A stretch of 64,000 nucleotides of DNA from Diphasiastrum complanatum (GCA_029204225.1 CM055097.1:30223785-30287784), one strand, 5' to 3'; counted from the stretch's first letter, positions 10,248-21,424 are shown. A program made the numbers and translations. Notes: a model not told the origin generated them from the sequence alone.

Positions 10248-13200
10248 CTAGCTTGGTTCAATCATTGCTTTACTAATCACTCCAAGTGATGATCTGAACT
10301 TCATAAAAGGTGTCTTTTGAAGTGGTTTAGTAAGTAGATCATCTACACATTCATTGCTTGGAACATGCTCCAAAGCAATCTCCTTGGCTTGCACCATTTC
10401 TCTCACAAAGTGATGGCATATCTCAATGTGCTTAGATCTTGCATGGAAGATTGGGTTAGATGCAAGGTGTTGGGCTGATATATTGTCATTGTAGATGATT
10501 GGTGCCTCCTCTAAATCCATGATCTTTAGTTCCACCAATAATCTCTTGATCCAAAGTACCTCCTTTGTAGTGGTTGTCAAAGCTTTGTACTCGGCCTCGG
10601 TTGAAGATAGAGATATAGTTTCTTGCTCTTTTGAAAGCCATGAAACCACACCTTCTCCTATGAAAGTTGAATAGGCACTTGTTGATTTCCTATCCCTCTT
10701 GTCCCCTGCAAAATCTGAATCACTAAATGCATGAAGGTTAATCACATCTCCTCTATATAGAATCCCAAAATCCAATGTACCCGAGATGTATCTTAGAATC
10801 CTCTTAGCCTTTTTCCAATGGATATTCAATGGCTTTTGCATGGATTGGCTCAACCTACATACACTAAATCTAAGATCTGGTCTAGTTATAGTGATCCACA
10901 TTAAGGAACCTATAAGTTGCCTAAACAAAGTGATGTCCATGAAGGATCTTTCATCATCTTCATTTGGCACTTTTACATCTTGCTCCATTGGTGTGTCAAC
11001 ACTTTTGCATACTTCCATCTTAAACTTCTTCAAAAGACTTTGAGCATAGTTTACTTGACTTATAAAGATAAAATCAGACCCTCTAAGTACTTCTATGCCT
11101 AAGATGAAGTGAAGACACCCTAGATCTACCATCTTGAACTCTAAGGATAGATCTATCTTGATTTTTTCAATACCATCAACACTATTTCCACTAATGATGA
11201 TGTCATCTACATAAATGAGTAAAAGTACAATACCAACATCATCAAACTTAATGTAAAGAGTAGGATCATATTCACTTTGAACAAAAGAAAGTGAAATAAG
11301 ATAGCAATGTAGTCTTGAATTCCAAGATCTTGAGGCTTGCTTCAAGTCATAGATGTTTCTTTGGAGATGGCATACTTTGTTCTCCATTCCATGCTTGATG
11401 AACCCTTGTGGCTGCTCCATATAGATATCCTCTTCCAAAAAACCATTCAAGAAAGCATTAGAGACATCCATTTGACATAGAATCCATCCAAAATGTGATG
11501 CAAGTGCAATGATTAGTCTTATTGTGACCATCTTGGCCACGGGTGCAAAAGTTTCCTCATAGTCTATCCCTCTCTCTTGAGCATAACCTTTTGCAACTAA
11601 TCTTGCTTTATGTTTGTTAACACTCCCATTTGCATTCAACTTAAGCTTGAAGACCCACTTGCATCCTATTACATTCCTTTGAGGTCTGTCAACAAGCAAC
11701 CAAGTTTCATTCTCAATCAAGGCATCATACTCATCCAACATAGCTTTATACCATTCTTTGGAGTTCAATGCATCTTCAACATTAGACGGTTCTTCAAAAC
11801 TAGATAAAGCATAAGAAGTGGATGAGATACCCTCAACTTGCTGTCCTTTGCCTTGATATGTGAGCCTTGATGGCTCCACTTTTGCCCTTGAAGATCTCCT
11901 TGGTGTGATAGGTAGGTTTGGTGCTTGCTCCTCCATGAGCTCCTCCTCAAAACCAAGATCTTGCTCCTCGGCCATCTTCTTCTTGATTGTTGGAGCACTT
12001 GAGCCTTGTTCAAGCATATGCATATGATGTTCATCAAAGATGACATCCCTTGAAACAACAAATTTGTTCAAGGATGGGAGATAGACTTTGTAGCCCTTGC
12101 TTGAGCTTGCATATCCAAGCATGATCCCTCTTGTGGAAGATGGATCCTCCTTGGTTCTTGTTTCCAATGGCACATGCACATAACATATACACCCAAAAAC
12201 TTTCAAGTGATTAAGATTGGGTTTCTTTCCATACAATATCTCATAAGGAGTTTTGCCTTCAATTGCTTTGCAAGACACCCTATTCATCAAGTAGTTTGCA
12301 CATACAAGAGACTCACCCCAAAAGGATTTGGGCAAACAAGCATCTAATCTCAAAGCCTTAGAACATTCACATAATGTTCTATTCCTTCTTTCAGCAACTC
12401 CATTTTGTTGAGAAGTGTAAGGACAAGAAGTCTCTTTCTTGATCCCTTCCTCCTCACAAAAGGCCTTGAACTCATTGGAGATGAATTCTCCACCATTGTC
12501 ACTTCTAAGAATCTTGATGCTATGATTATGATGCTTTTCCACAAACAACTTGAACTTTACAAAAGTATCAAATACTTGAGACTTGAAGGAAAGTAAGAAC
12601 ACCCAACAATATCTTGAGTAGTCATCAATGAAGGTTAAAAACATGGATGAACCTCCATTAGATTTGGTGCTAGCAATGTGCACATCCGAGTGTATGAGTT
12701 CAAGAGGATGAGATGACTTTGTGATGGAGTTAGGAAACACCTTCTTATGTGCCTTGGATAAGGCACAAGCTTCACAAACCTTGTCTTCCTTCCCAATAGA
12801 CCTTGGTAGGCCTAAAGCATACTCCTCCTTGATCATAGCCTCCATGGAACCCGAGTTGACATGTCCAAGTCTTTTGTGACATAAAGTAAAGGTAGATATC
12901 TTGTTCTTCTCGACCAACATGACAACATTAGTATCCACAAATGCATCCAACTTATAAAGTTTGCCAAGTCTAGTGCCCTTAGCCACTATCTTACCCTTCT
13001 TCTTGATGAAACATTCATTTGAAGCAAAGTCAACATTGAAACCATTGTCTACCATTTGGCCAACACTTAGTAGATTCTTTGTTATTGTAGGAATGTACAA
13101 AACACCTTCTATGTTGATCTTTTTGGAAGATCCTAAGCAAAGGGGAATGCTACCAACTCCTTCAATCTTACAAGCTTCATCATTTGCTGTATAGATAGAC

Positions 13201-14222
13201 TTTATAGGTCCATCATAAGATAAGAGAGAAGAGAAAAACTTCCTTTTACTAGTCATGTGTGAACTAGCACCCGAGTCAATCCACCAAGGATCTTCTCCTT
13301 TGAAGCTTGTTGAAGAAAATATGGACATCATGAGAGAGTCCTCATGTGAACTCTCCTCCTCCTCCTCCTCCTCTTTGCTCATGTTGGCTTGGCTTTGATC
13401 TTGCTTCCTCTTGAAGCATTCCGAGGCATAATGCCCCATCTTGCTACAATAGTAGCACTTCACCTTTGATTTGTCCTTCTTGACTTTGGTGGTTGATGGA
13501 GATGCCTTTGAGGGTCCTTCTTGATCCTCAAGCTTTGTAGACTTCTTGAATGTTGAAACTTTGCCTTTGGACTTGCCTTTGCCTTTGGTGAAGAGAGCTT
13601 GGTCATCTCCACCTTGGATGGAAAGCCTATCCATCCTCTCTTGCATTTGGCTCCTTCTTGATTCCTCGGCCATGAGTGTGCCTTGGAGTTCTTCAAGTAT
13701 GGGTAGCTTACCCATAATTGCATATCCCTGAACCAAATTTTCAAATTCAAAGCTTAGTCCATTCAATATGAGTTGAACAAGCTCTTCATCTTTGATAGGA
13801 TCACCTATAAAGGCTAGCTCTTTGTTCAATTCCTTTACTCTTAGGACAAAAGTATGTGCACTCTCTCCTTTCTTTTGATAGCTTCTATAGATTTGATTCT
13901 TCAAAGCTAACATTCTAGTTTGGTTCTTGGATTCATATACCTTTTGCAAAGTCTCCCAAGCATCTTGAGCTGAAGTGCAATCTCCTACCTCTCTTAAGAG
14001 TTCATTTGCAACATTCATTTTTATGCAATGTAGTGCAACATTGCACCTCTTGATGTATTTGGCTTTTTCTTGAGGATGAATAGGTTCACCCTCCTTACCA
14101 TTTACAATTTCCATCAGATCTTGCATGATCATGATAGATTCCATTCTAACTTTCCATATGGAATAGTTAGTTTTGTTGAGCCTTTCATTAGTATCCAAAA
14201 GATATGCATTTATAGATGCCAT
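10248..14222 (-). CDS. Copia gag-pol polyprotein, intact (1324 aa)
   Basis: A single uninterrupted frame with every copia domain in order. Gag (UBN2 type, residues about 1-200) leads to a CCHC zinc knuckle, CYYCSKMGHYASEC near residue 255. The aspartic protease has WWIDSGASSHMT near 312. The integrase has a GAG-pre-integrase HHCC region (HKRLGHVN, CEACALSKAH) near 450-500 and a core with SDVH, LRSDNGGEF and the QNGVAERRNRT glutamate. RT shows ETFAPVAKMVTIR, QMDVSNAFLNG and the catalytic YVDD near 1005. RNase H shows SDSDFAGD, LSSTEAEY and SKHIEICHH. All visible catalytic residues are present. The ATG at 14222 precedes a typical gag start (MASINAYLLD). Translation as a single polyprotein is usual for the family. 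Confidence 0.97.
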   Translation of the reverse strand: MASINAYLLDTNERLNKTNYSIWKVRMESIMIMQDLMEIVNGKEGEPIHPQEKAKYIKRCNVALHCIKMNVANELLREVGDCTSAQDAWETLQKVYESKNQTRMLALKNQIYRSYQKKGESAHTFVLRVKELNKELAFIGDPIKDEELVQLILNGLSFEFENLVQGYAIMGKLPILEELQGTLMAEESRRSQMQERMDRLSIQGGDDQALFTKGKGKSKGKVSTFKKSTKLEDQEGPSKASPSTTKVKKDKSKVKCYYCSKMGHYASECFKRKQDQSQANMSKEEEEEEESSHEDSLMMSIFSSTSFKGEDPWWIDSGASSHMTSKRKFFSSLLSYDGPIKSIYTANDEACKIEGVGSIPLCLGSSKKINIEGVLYIPTITKNLLSVGQMVDNGFNVDFASNECFIKKKGKIVAKGTRLGKLYKLDAFVDTNVVMLVEKNKISTFTLCHKRLGHVNSGSMEAMIKEEYALGLPRSIGKEDKVCEACALSKAHKKVFPNSITKSSHPLELIHSDVHIASTKSNGGSSMFLTFIDDYSRYCWVFLLSFKSQVFDTFVKFKLFVEKHHNHSIKILRSDNGGEFISNEFKAFCEEEGIKKETSCPYTSQQNGVAERRNRTLCECSKALRLDACLPKSFWGESLVCANYLMNRVSCKAIEGKTPYEILYGKKPNLNHLKVFGCICYVHVPLETRTKEDPSSTRGIMLGYASSSKGYKVYLPSLNKFVVSRDVIFDEHHMHMLEQGSSAPTIKKKMAEEQDLGFEEELMEEQAPNLPITPRRSSRAKVEPSRLTYQGKGQQVEGISSTSYALSSFEEPSNVEDALNSKEWYKAMLDEYDALIENETWLLVDRPQRNVIGCKWVFKLKLNANGSVNKHKARLVAKGYAQERGIDYEETFAPVAKMVTIRLIIALASHFGWILCQMDVSNAFLNGFLEEDIYMEQPQGFIKHGMENKVCHLQRNIYDLKQASRSWNSRLHCYLISLSFVQSEYDPTLYIKFDDVGIVLLLIYVDDIIISGNSVDGIEKIKIDLSLEFKMVDLGCLHFILGIEVLRGSDFIFISQVNYAQSLLKKFKMEVCKSVDTPMEQDVKVPNEDDERSFMDITLFRQLIGSLMWITITRPDLRFSVCRLSQSMQKPLNIHWKKAKRILRYISGTLDFGILYRGDVINLHAFSDSDFAGDKRDRKSTSAYSTFIGEGVVSWLSKEQETISLSSTEAEYKALTTTTKEVLWIKRLLVELKIMDLEEAPIIYNDNISAQHLASNPIFHARSKHIEICHHFVREMVQAKEIALEHVPSNECVDDLLTKPLQKTPFMKFRSSLGVISKAMIEPS

Positions 14223-15020
14223 CTAGTCTCCTAATCAAGGACTTGACACAAATGAAGGTTACTTCTATTGATTTGATTGAAGGTCTACCTTATCCCACTT
14301 CTTAAGGACCTGAAAAGATCAGTAATAGACTTCCTATAAAGATCTAAGAATGATCTCTAACAAAATCAAATCATAGAATACTAGAAACAATGCACTTGCT
14401 TGATTGAAGTAGACAATACTAGTAGAATTGCCCCTCTTTCTATAAAGAACATTAAAGCTTCCAAATGATCTGATCAAGAGTGAATTTCAGCAACCTAATA
14501 TACTTCCAAAATCACTTGTAAAAGATCTAAATGGAACTTAATGAGGATGCAACACAATCTACTATCCAATCACAAGCAAAAAATGATTAAAATTGATGAA
14601 AAATTGATCTAATTTGGTGCATAAGTCAAGCAATGGTTGGACTGAACCTAAATCACTTTAGGAGGTGTCTACTACACCTTAGAACAGCCTTGAAGAGTCC
14701 CCAAAACTCTGATCTTCCCTCTCCTTGAATGCTAGAAAGCCTCCTCTATGAAATCACCTCCAAAACTTGCTTAGAAATCAATGCTTGGAGCAAGCAAAAC
14801 TTGCTATCTTGGTAATGTGAATTGAATTCAACTTTGCCTATGGTTTTAGACACCTAAACACCTGCAAATGAAGTCACACAACACCAATCTCCAATGTATT
14901 TGACTCACTTTGAGTTCTAGAATCAATACTAGATGCTAAGATCCAATCTACACAAGATTTAGATCAAAAATTGTGATCAAATTGAATGAAAACCAAGGAT
15001 TTAGCTCATTTCAGCCTTTA

Positions 15021-15033
15021 GGCTCTGATACCA
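15021..15033 (-). other. Primer-binding site of copia A
   Basis: TGGTATCAGAGCC on the minus strand directly after the 5' LTR: the usual plant copia site for priming reverse transcription by initiator-Met tRNA. Confidence 0.93.
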
Positions 15034-15715
15034 TGTAAAAATTACAGCAAATAAGGATCCTAAAACACTTGAAATGATGAGGGAAACAATAGATTATGAT
15101 TTCATAAGATTAGCACAAGTTGAACCATCAAAATCCATCAAAAATCTATGCTTGAACCTCACTAAATGGTCCAAATCCTTGAAGAAGGCTTCACACGTGT
15201 GAAAGTACGGCCTCCCAAAGTCTGAGTACTGTACACCAGACCTACATTCAATCCTATAATCATTAGTAATCACAAGTACTCAAACAATTATGAACATAGA
15301 GAGCAATTGCACCATTATGAGAGAAAAAACATGAAATTGCTTGATTGATTTTGGTGAGATATCATCACCTATATATACATGATCCATCACGGTTTTGGGC
15401 AGGTATGAGTAGCCCTAAACCTATCCCTAATGCTAATTTTGGTGGATCTTTCATCCCTACCAAGTTAGGGTTGGAATCTTGGAGATCCCTCAACAATGCA
15501 AAAATTACCAAAAATAGCTCCTATTTTTTCTCCCTTGTATCTAAGCATAATTTGGACTCATTCCAAAGGTTCTAACACTTGGGTCTACTTGAGAACATCC
15601 TTATGAATGGAATCCTATGCTATTTGGCACGTGTGACAAGCCAGATCATGACCATCTAACTATTTACAAGTCATATGACCAAAACTAGTCAAGCTAGAAT
15701 TGTGAATTTTTAACA
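15034..15715 (-). repeat. 5' LTR of copia A
   Basis: 682 bp, carrying promoter and polyadenylation functions by family precedent. It matches 9552-10233 base for base except for about seven substitutions (for example GGC/GGT in the AAATGG segment, CACAGT/CAAAGT, CACTTAGG/CACTTGGG). Open frames inside both LTRs are incidental. Confidence 0.95.
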
Positions 15716-16363
15716 TTTTAACTAGTACTTATAGTGGATTTGAGTTCTATATGCAATACAGTTAACACTCTAATAAAATATTTAATATTTTTTTTCTCAT
15801 ATTTTGTTAGCTAATGTCTTATCAATTTTGTATTCCCTATTTGTTTGACATTCATATGATTATTGTTAGTTAGTTGATTTCTGGAGACTTGAGGCAATAA
15901 TGTTTGAGCTGAAATTTTTGAATTGAACGTGATATCTAAGTTTCACATACATAATCAATGATCTTCTGAGGCCAATATCTATATATGTGATATTTTACAT
16001 TACGTTACATTGTGTTATCAATAATGATAATTTTCAAAACATTAGAAGCTCACTAATATCATTCTGATCAGGTTATTTGTGAGTTAAAATTGTTGGAAAA
16101 TATTTACTTTTTAGAGCACAAAACAATGTAGATTTTAGATTTGAGAAAAATATGTCCTCGGATCGCTGCAGCATTTGACGCTGTATAAACTCTAATCTTC
16201 TCCAGCACGTCTACATTTTAGCCTAGTTTTGGGTTAGTTTAAGTGTCGGTGTGGTGCCATTTGAGAACTCAAATTTGTATACGGATCATTTTTTCTGCAT
16301 TCAATGCAACAAAGAACGTAGCTAGACTTTTAGGAGCACTCAATGATCAATGATCACCCACAA

Positions 16364-16365
<2 letters not shown>

Positions 16366-16455
<90 letters not shown>

Positions 16456-16460
16456 ACACA
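16366..16460. repeat. Compound (CT)n(CA)n microsatellite
   Basis: About 16 CT units followed by about 30 CA units with one TA interruption near 16451, the same compound type as at 5391-5463. Confidence 0.97.
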
Positions 16461-17159
16461 ATGCCGGAGAAACCACCATTTCGTTGCTTTGTCACTTACC
16501 AGCATCAAAGTGAAATGTAGGACGACTAGAAGCAGCAAAATCCAGCACACTTAACATGATGATAACGGTGCAGTAGCCAACACACGTCCCCATTCTATCC
16601 TGACCACTGCATCTGCCATTCCGCGCACAAAGTCTACCCATCTCCTTTCTTAGCCTAATCCAATATTGGATGATCAATTGTCGACTCGACATTTAATCAT
16701 TCAATATGTTAGAAATTTGGAAAATTTTCAGTTATAGGCTTTTGGTTGTCTTAAATTTTTCACTTTTAGGCTTTTGGCCACCTAAAAAAAATCTTGTAGG
16801 TTTTGAACTTTCAACATTTTCAAAAGCCTAATGGGTGTAATGCCCAATAGGTTTTATGTAAGGTTGAAAAAAATGTTTTCCGCAAGCACTGATGTAAACA
16901 TATGTTATTTCCAATTACTAGCTTGTGAGAGGCGATTGCCAACAATATGTCTTAGTTAAAGAGAGGAAAAAAATAGATTAGCTGTAATATAAGTATTTAT
17001 TACATGTTCATTTGAATACATTGATGGTTGTCATCGGAATACATCAAATTTATATTTCAATAACCTTTTTGGTTATTTGCTTATTTACGCAATGGATATT
17101 CATAAGGATATTTTCTGCATGAGATAGTCAATTGTTTATCGTTTTAGCATGATCTCACT

Positions 17160-17300
17160 AATATTTGCATGCAGGTATAGAGGGTGCCTGGTGGGCATGC
17201 CACATTTTGGTTTTGCTTGGGGTTCGATTCCCCATTAACCTTGCATGGTCCTTGGACATATACTTTAAATGCATTTCTAGTAAGTGATGCCACGTATTGG
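17160..17300 (+). repeat. Possible tRNA-derived SINE
   Basis: GGGGTTCGATTCCCC near 17219-17233 matches the Pol III B-box/T-loop consensus, and a weak A-box-like segment (GGTGCCTGGTGGGCATGCC) lies about 40 bp upstream. It does not fold into a recognisable tRNA, so a SINE remnant is more likely than a gene. Confidence 0.3.
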
Positions 17301-18457
17301 TGCATGTTGTTTTGAACCCTAAACCAATAATACCATTGGCTGTTTTCCCCATTAATCAGTTTGATGATGTTGGAACTACTTGTGATTGCTATTTAGAAAC
17401 CAATTGGAACTTTATAATAATCATCATCTATAATTATATGACATGAATTGGTGATTTTTTTTTTTTCGTGTCATTTTACCTTTTGCAGTGCACATTGTAT
17501 AATAACACATTCCTAGCAGTAAGCGTCGTTATTCAAATTTAAGTTACCGTCCAATACCATTAATTTCAACTAGCTCTTTGATTGTCTTTGGTAATCTTTT
17601 GCCAATCTGATGAAGCTCGACGTTCTTACAAAGGTTACAAAATTGTTAGTATCGTCACTTTTTACATATGGAAAAAGTGCTACTAAGCCTCTAGAATGAT
17701 GCATGCATGAGAATCTAAGTAGCCAAACTTGCCTCGTGGCAAATATACCTTATAAAAAGGCAGTTAAAAAAAAACACAATGGATAGTGAGAAGCAAGCCC
17801 CATAATATGGTAAGGCATGAGATTTCTCCCAGCTTCTTTTACAAGAGTAATGCGAAGCTTTTCCAGAGCGAAATATATTCCTGTTGGCTCTCAAACAAAA
17901 AATGTTTCCAGAGCCTGCAAGAAATGGGGATTTGTCGTTTGAGAGCTCTCGATAAGCGCGGGCGTAGGCTTAATTTTTTATCATGTTCGTTTGTTTTTAT
18001 TCGATTAGTCATCTGAGGAACACGGATTGATCTTGAGACAACCGACTTTGTTGGCGCTTGTTGGCACGTTCGCATGGTTAATGAGCGAGCCAATGCCATT
18101 GTGAACTTATGTTGTATATGGTATGTATTTACAATATTATGTTTGATTAATTTGAAACCCCATTTGAATAGACAATTAGTTAAAATCAAATTGGTGCATT
18201 AGAACCTGCCATATTAATGTGTAGTTAATTCATAATTAATTACATGCAATTCAATTTTTTAAATCACAACCAACTGCCAAAGTAAGAGTGTATGCCAAAG
18301 TAACTTTAGTTGAAAGCTTGCAAGACATGTATATTTTGTTTGAAAATCACATGAGAGGTGCACGTGAAGGGTGAGTGAACGGCAATGTGGGCAGGTGGCC
18401 GGTACAACACTGGTACCTGCCATGATGCATTAACACGTGGCTCCTAGTCACGGTTCA

Positions 18458-20292
18458 TTATCTAGATCGTGCCCGGGATCCACGACCCGCATGCGGCACA
18501 AACGCCGCTATTTGTTCGTAAGTGATACGAGTGCCAATATGTCCTTTGATGATGGCAGGTGCCTTAAACAGATTATACTCAGGAAAGGCTCCCTCTTTGG
18601 AAAGGTCAGAGATGAGTGCATTAACCAAGTCTGTGGTCACATGGTTCATGGTGAACACGTGCGAGTAGTGGCGATACTCATTTCCCACAATCAAGGTCTC
18701 GTTCGACAAGGAGTACTTCTTCACAATATCGAGGCGAGCCTGACGGAAGCGAACGGTAAGCGCGAGCTTGGATCGAGCCACCCGTAGGTTCTTGCCCAGC
18801 TTCTACTCCAACCCTCGTAATTTGTGGTATGCGTATTGTGCCATGGCCTCATTCGCCTTCGCCTTTTTCATCTGATCCTCATTGCTTAATTGGGACAGTT
18901 GGTGCCAAAGGATTATTGGGGAGAGACCGTTGCGAGAGCCAGCGAACGTGGTGTCTGGAGAGCCTACGTACTCAGGGCGGCTGGGGGGCGAGAGCTGATA
19001 CTTGGTCTTTGACATGAAGATTCCACATGGCATGGGAGATCCCACCCATTTGTGGCCACTCATGGAGATGGAGTGAACGAAGGGGAGGAGGAAATCGAAC
19101 ACGGGGCCTGTCTCCGGGATGAGCTTGGGGTCACGTTCATGTGCCATTTCGATGAAGGGCATGTACGCAGCACCCAGTGCACCATCGACGTGGATCCAAA
19201 AGCCCGTGCGCTTGTCGAACAACCCTGGTGAGTATTCTACCAGGCGTTCATCGAGATGATAACGCTTCATGATCGGCATGAGCTGCTTTCCAGCTTCCTG
19301 GACGTTGTCGTAGGCACCCTTGAAGGTGCTACCATAGTTGAACGAAACTAGGATTGGGTATCCCTTGGCTGCGAAGAATTCCACTAGCGCCTTCAGTGCA
19401 GTGATGTCGATCATCCCTTCGCCACCGCCGCCGCCCTCGGATGGCACCTCCTCAGGCCACCTGCCTTTAGCCCTCCATTCGGGCAGGGGGCAATCTTTGG
19501 GATACCTCTCCATGCCCAATTCGTAGAAGGTTTTAATCGCAATGAGCCTCATAGCCTTGGCAAACGAGTAGTGGGTGTCCTCCGAGTAGAATGCGACAGG
19601 CGTGTAGGCATTGGGATTGCACATTGGCAACGGGGCTTGACGAAGCACCAACCGTGGCCGCAGCAGATCAGCCGCTGTTGAGGGTATGATATGACGATCC
19701 GGAGTTTCCTCCCACAACAAGACCTTGCCATCCAAGTAATCACGAGCATTCCACATGGCGTACATGTTCGCCTCGGTCGATCCCATGGTCAGTGAGAATC
19801 CCCAATAAGTTTCACCATCTCGTTTGTCATGGGGCCACTTTGCATTCCACAATGATGCGTAGTAGTCGAGGACGGCGCGCTCCATCAGCTTGCTGTTTGT
19901 GGTCAATCCCCCATCTACAAAGGAATCACCAACGTTGTTCACCTGCAACCAATCAAACGAACATGCAAGTTATACCTTATTACAACAGAAGTAGCTTGCA
20001 ACCAAGAGATGCAAATTACTACAAAATTACCAGCAGCACACACGGAAGATCTTACGTGCATGTTAAGGTATGGGGCAATGTCATGCTCGTAATCCATCTT
20101 CTGGTTGACCTGGTACCCCAAGAAGTTTGACTGCTGGAGCTTCAGGTACGTCAACGTCTTCTCTAGAGTCACCTTTCGTACCTCTTCGGTGGGTGGATAG
20201 TATCCGAGACCATAATGCACATCCTTGAGGAATGGAGGGGGAGGCGGGTACACATGCTTGGGATCTTGGACGGGCTCAGTGATCCTGGGCAC
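18458..20292 (-). CDS. PLP-dependent group II decarboxylase, interrupted by one TAG
   Basis: Fold-type I PLP enzyme of the histidine/serine/glutamate decarboxylase group; substrate not determinable. Exon 1 (20292-20056; GYQVNQKMDYEHD) ends CAC|GTAAG; the intron is 20055-19943 (113 bp, ending TTGCAG); exon 2 is 19942-18458. Family marks: NNVGDSF, SLTMGSTEANMYAMW (PLP phosphate loop), HYSFAKAMRL, WIHVDGALGAAY (PLP-binding Asp) and SMSGHKWVG with the Schiff-base Lys near residue 377. At 18805-18803 GAG is followed by TAG, after which the same frame continues with good family sequence (KLGKNLRVARSKLALTVRF) to a stop at 18458. So the gene is one nonsense change from about 570 codons. No ATG is visible at the 5' end: the frame runs back to a stop near 20340 through possible acceptor AGTCAG, so an upstream exon or a lost start is implied. 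It is noticeably GC-richer than its surroundings. Confidence 0.88.
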
Positions 20293-20414
20293 TTGGGAAG
20301 TATTTCCTGACTTACTGTTTATGTATCAGGTAACTGCCGCCACAGGAACGTCGTTACAGCATGACTAATTCACAACGCCGCGGTAGCAGGAGAGCGAATA
20401 ACGAATGCTATGGT

Positions 20415-20566
20415 CCGACCGACAGTCATTATCGGACATAATTTGGTTGGTGGCCATTTTTGTACGTACATCTGGTCACCGACCAGCCTTTCGACCGACA
20501 GTCATTATCGGACGTAATTTTTTTGGTGGCCATTTTTGTACGTACACCTGGTCACCGACGTACCTT
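20415..20566. repeat. Tandem repeat, 76 bp x 2
   Basis: Two units starting CCGACAGTCATTATCGGAC at 20419 and 20495, each containing GGTGGCCATTTTTGTACGTAC and CTGGTCACCGAC. It lies just 5' of the decarboxylase coding region. Confidence 0.85.
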
Positions 20567-20610
20567 TCGTCCGGCGATCTCATGAGCAGCGGAAACCTTT
20601 TTTTACTCAC

Positions 20611-20780
20611 GATGAATCACGATGTACAAAAAGTCATCAGTTTTTTCAAAACAGATGAATCACGATGTACAAAAAGTCATCAATTTTCTCGAATCCTGGA
20701 TTCATGAAAAATTGTAGAAACCTAGAAGTTTCAAAAGATGCAAACTGGATTCATGAAAAAATTGATGAGTTTTTGTACAT
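20611..20780. repeat. Direct repeat and foldback
   Basis: GATGAATCACGATGTACAAA, followed by AAGTCATCA, occurs twice (20611 and about 20654). Its inverted partner (GATGAGTTTTTGTACAT, preceded by GGATTCATGAAAAAATT) ends at 20780, giving arms of about 35-40 bp around a loop of about 50 bp. The R1 repeat follows directly, so the hairpin may belong to it. Confidence 0.65.
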
Positions 20781-20784
20781 AGTA

Positions 20785-21090
20785 ATGTTCATTGCTCAAA
20801 GTTTGTGTGAATTTTGGAGGCACCTCCTGCCACAATTTTCAAGGGCACAGTTGGTAATGCCACAATCTGGAATGCCTGCTGTGACAGCTGGATTACTAGC
20901 AAGTTAATGATCCATTCTGCAGGAATGACAACTGGCTTAATGATCCATTCTGCAAGAATCTCCACCCTTTGCACTTAGCATTACGCAGGGGAACGCCGGA
21001 GCCCTCGGGCCTTCCGTGCAGTTTGGGCCCTGCCCTCGGGCTCCCGCCCTCCCAGCACGGAAGGCCCTCGGGCAAGGCCTTCCGCCCCAC
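20785..21090. repeat. Dispersed repeat R1, copy 3
   Basis: Same block order as 3365-3715: TTGCTCAAAGTTTGTGTG, GGAGGCACCTCCTGCCAC, GCATTACGCAGGGGAA, then the GC-rich end. Here the end shows a clean inverted repeat, GGGCCTTCCGTGC paired with GCACGGAAGGCCC about 40 bp apart. Non-coding. The AT-rich stretch 21091-21424 after it holds nothing recognisable. Confidence 0.7.
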
Positions 21091-21424
21091 CTGATTTTTT
21101 CATCGTGTATTGCTTGAGCCAGTAAATTACATTTTTGTTTTGGAAAATATTCGTCTTGCTTTAAATTGGTTTGAGCCCGTTTTTGTTTATCTGTTTCACA
21201 TTCATTTTATGACAAGTTGAACCAGTTTGTTGATTATTGTGTAATTATTAAACTTACGTTTCGTTGTTGAAACCATTGAGCTAAAGCAAAAATCAACCAC
21301 ATAAAGTGGTTAACGTTCAGGTCAAGAGAGTAAACTCAATTTGCATTTTTATTCGATTGTGAGATCATTTAATATGTTTGTTGATGTGCGTTAATTTTCA
21401 CCTATTGATATTAACACTTGTTAA

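Larger units (their letters stand above)
9552..15715 (-). mobile_element. Complete Ty1/copia retrotransposon A
   Basis: Two LTRs of 682 bp each (9552-10233 and 15034-15715) enclose one long gag-pol frame. On the minus strand each LTR begins TGTTAAAAATTCAC and ends GTAATTTTTACA. I count about seven mismatches between the LTRs (about 99% identity), so insertion was recent. The primer-binding site TGGTATCAGAGCC (15033 to 15021) abuts the 5' LTR and matches the plant initiator-Met tRNA 3' end; the polypurine tract TGAGGAGGAG (10243 to 10234) abuts the 3' LTR. The flanks share TTTT, so the target duplication is short or ambiguous (4-5 bp, ATTTT-like). This is the only element here that looks autonomous. 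Confidence 0.96.
15716..18430. other. Intergenic AT-rich DNA
   Basis: Apart from the microsatellite at 16366-16460 and a tRNA-like repeat near 17160 I see no supported gene. Short open frames do not show protein-like composition or recognisable motifs. Confidence 0.6.

Noticed and set aside
17160-17300. A tRNA gene
   Set aside because: Only the B-box/T-loop fits; no acceptor stem or cloverleaf could be drawn.
18437-18787. Plus-strand 116-codon frame
   Set aside because: Antisense shadow of the decarboxylase C-terminus; the minus-strand frame has family motifs.
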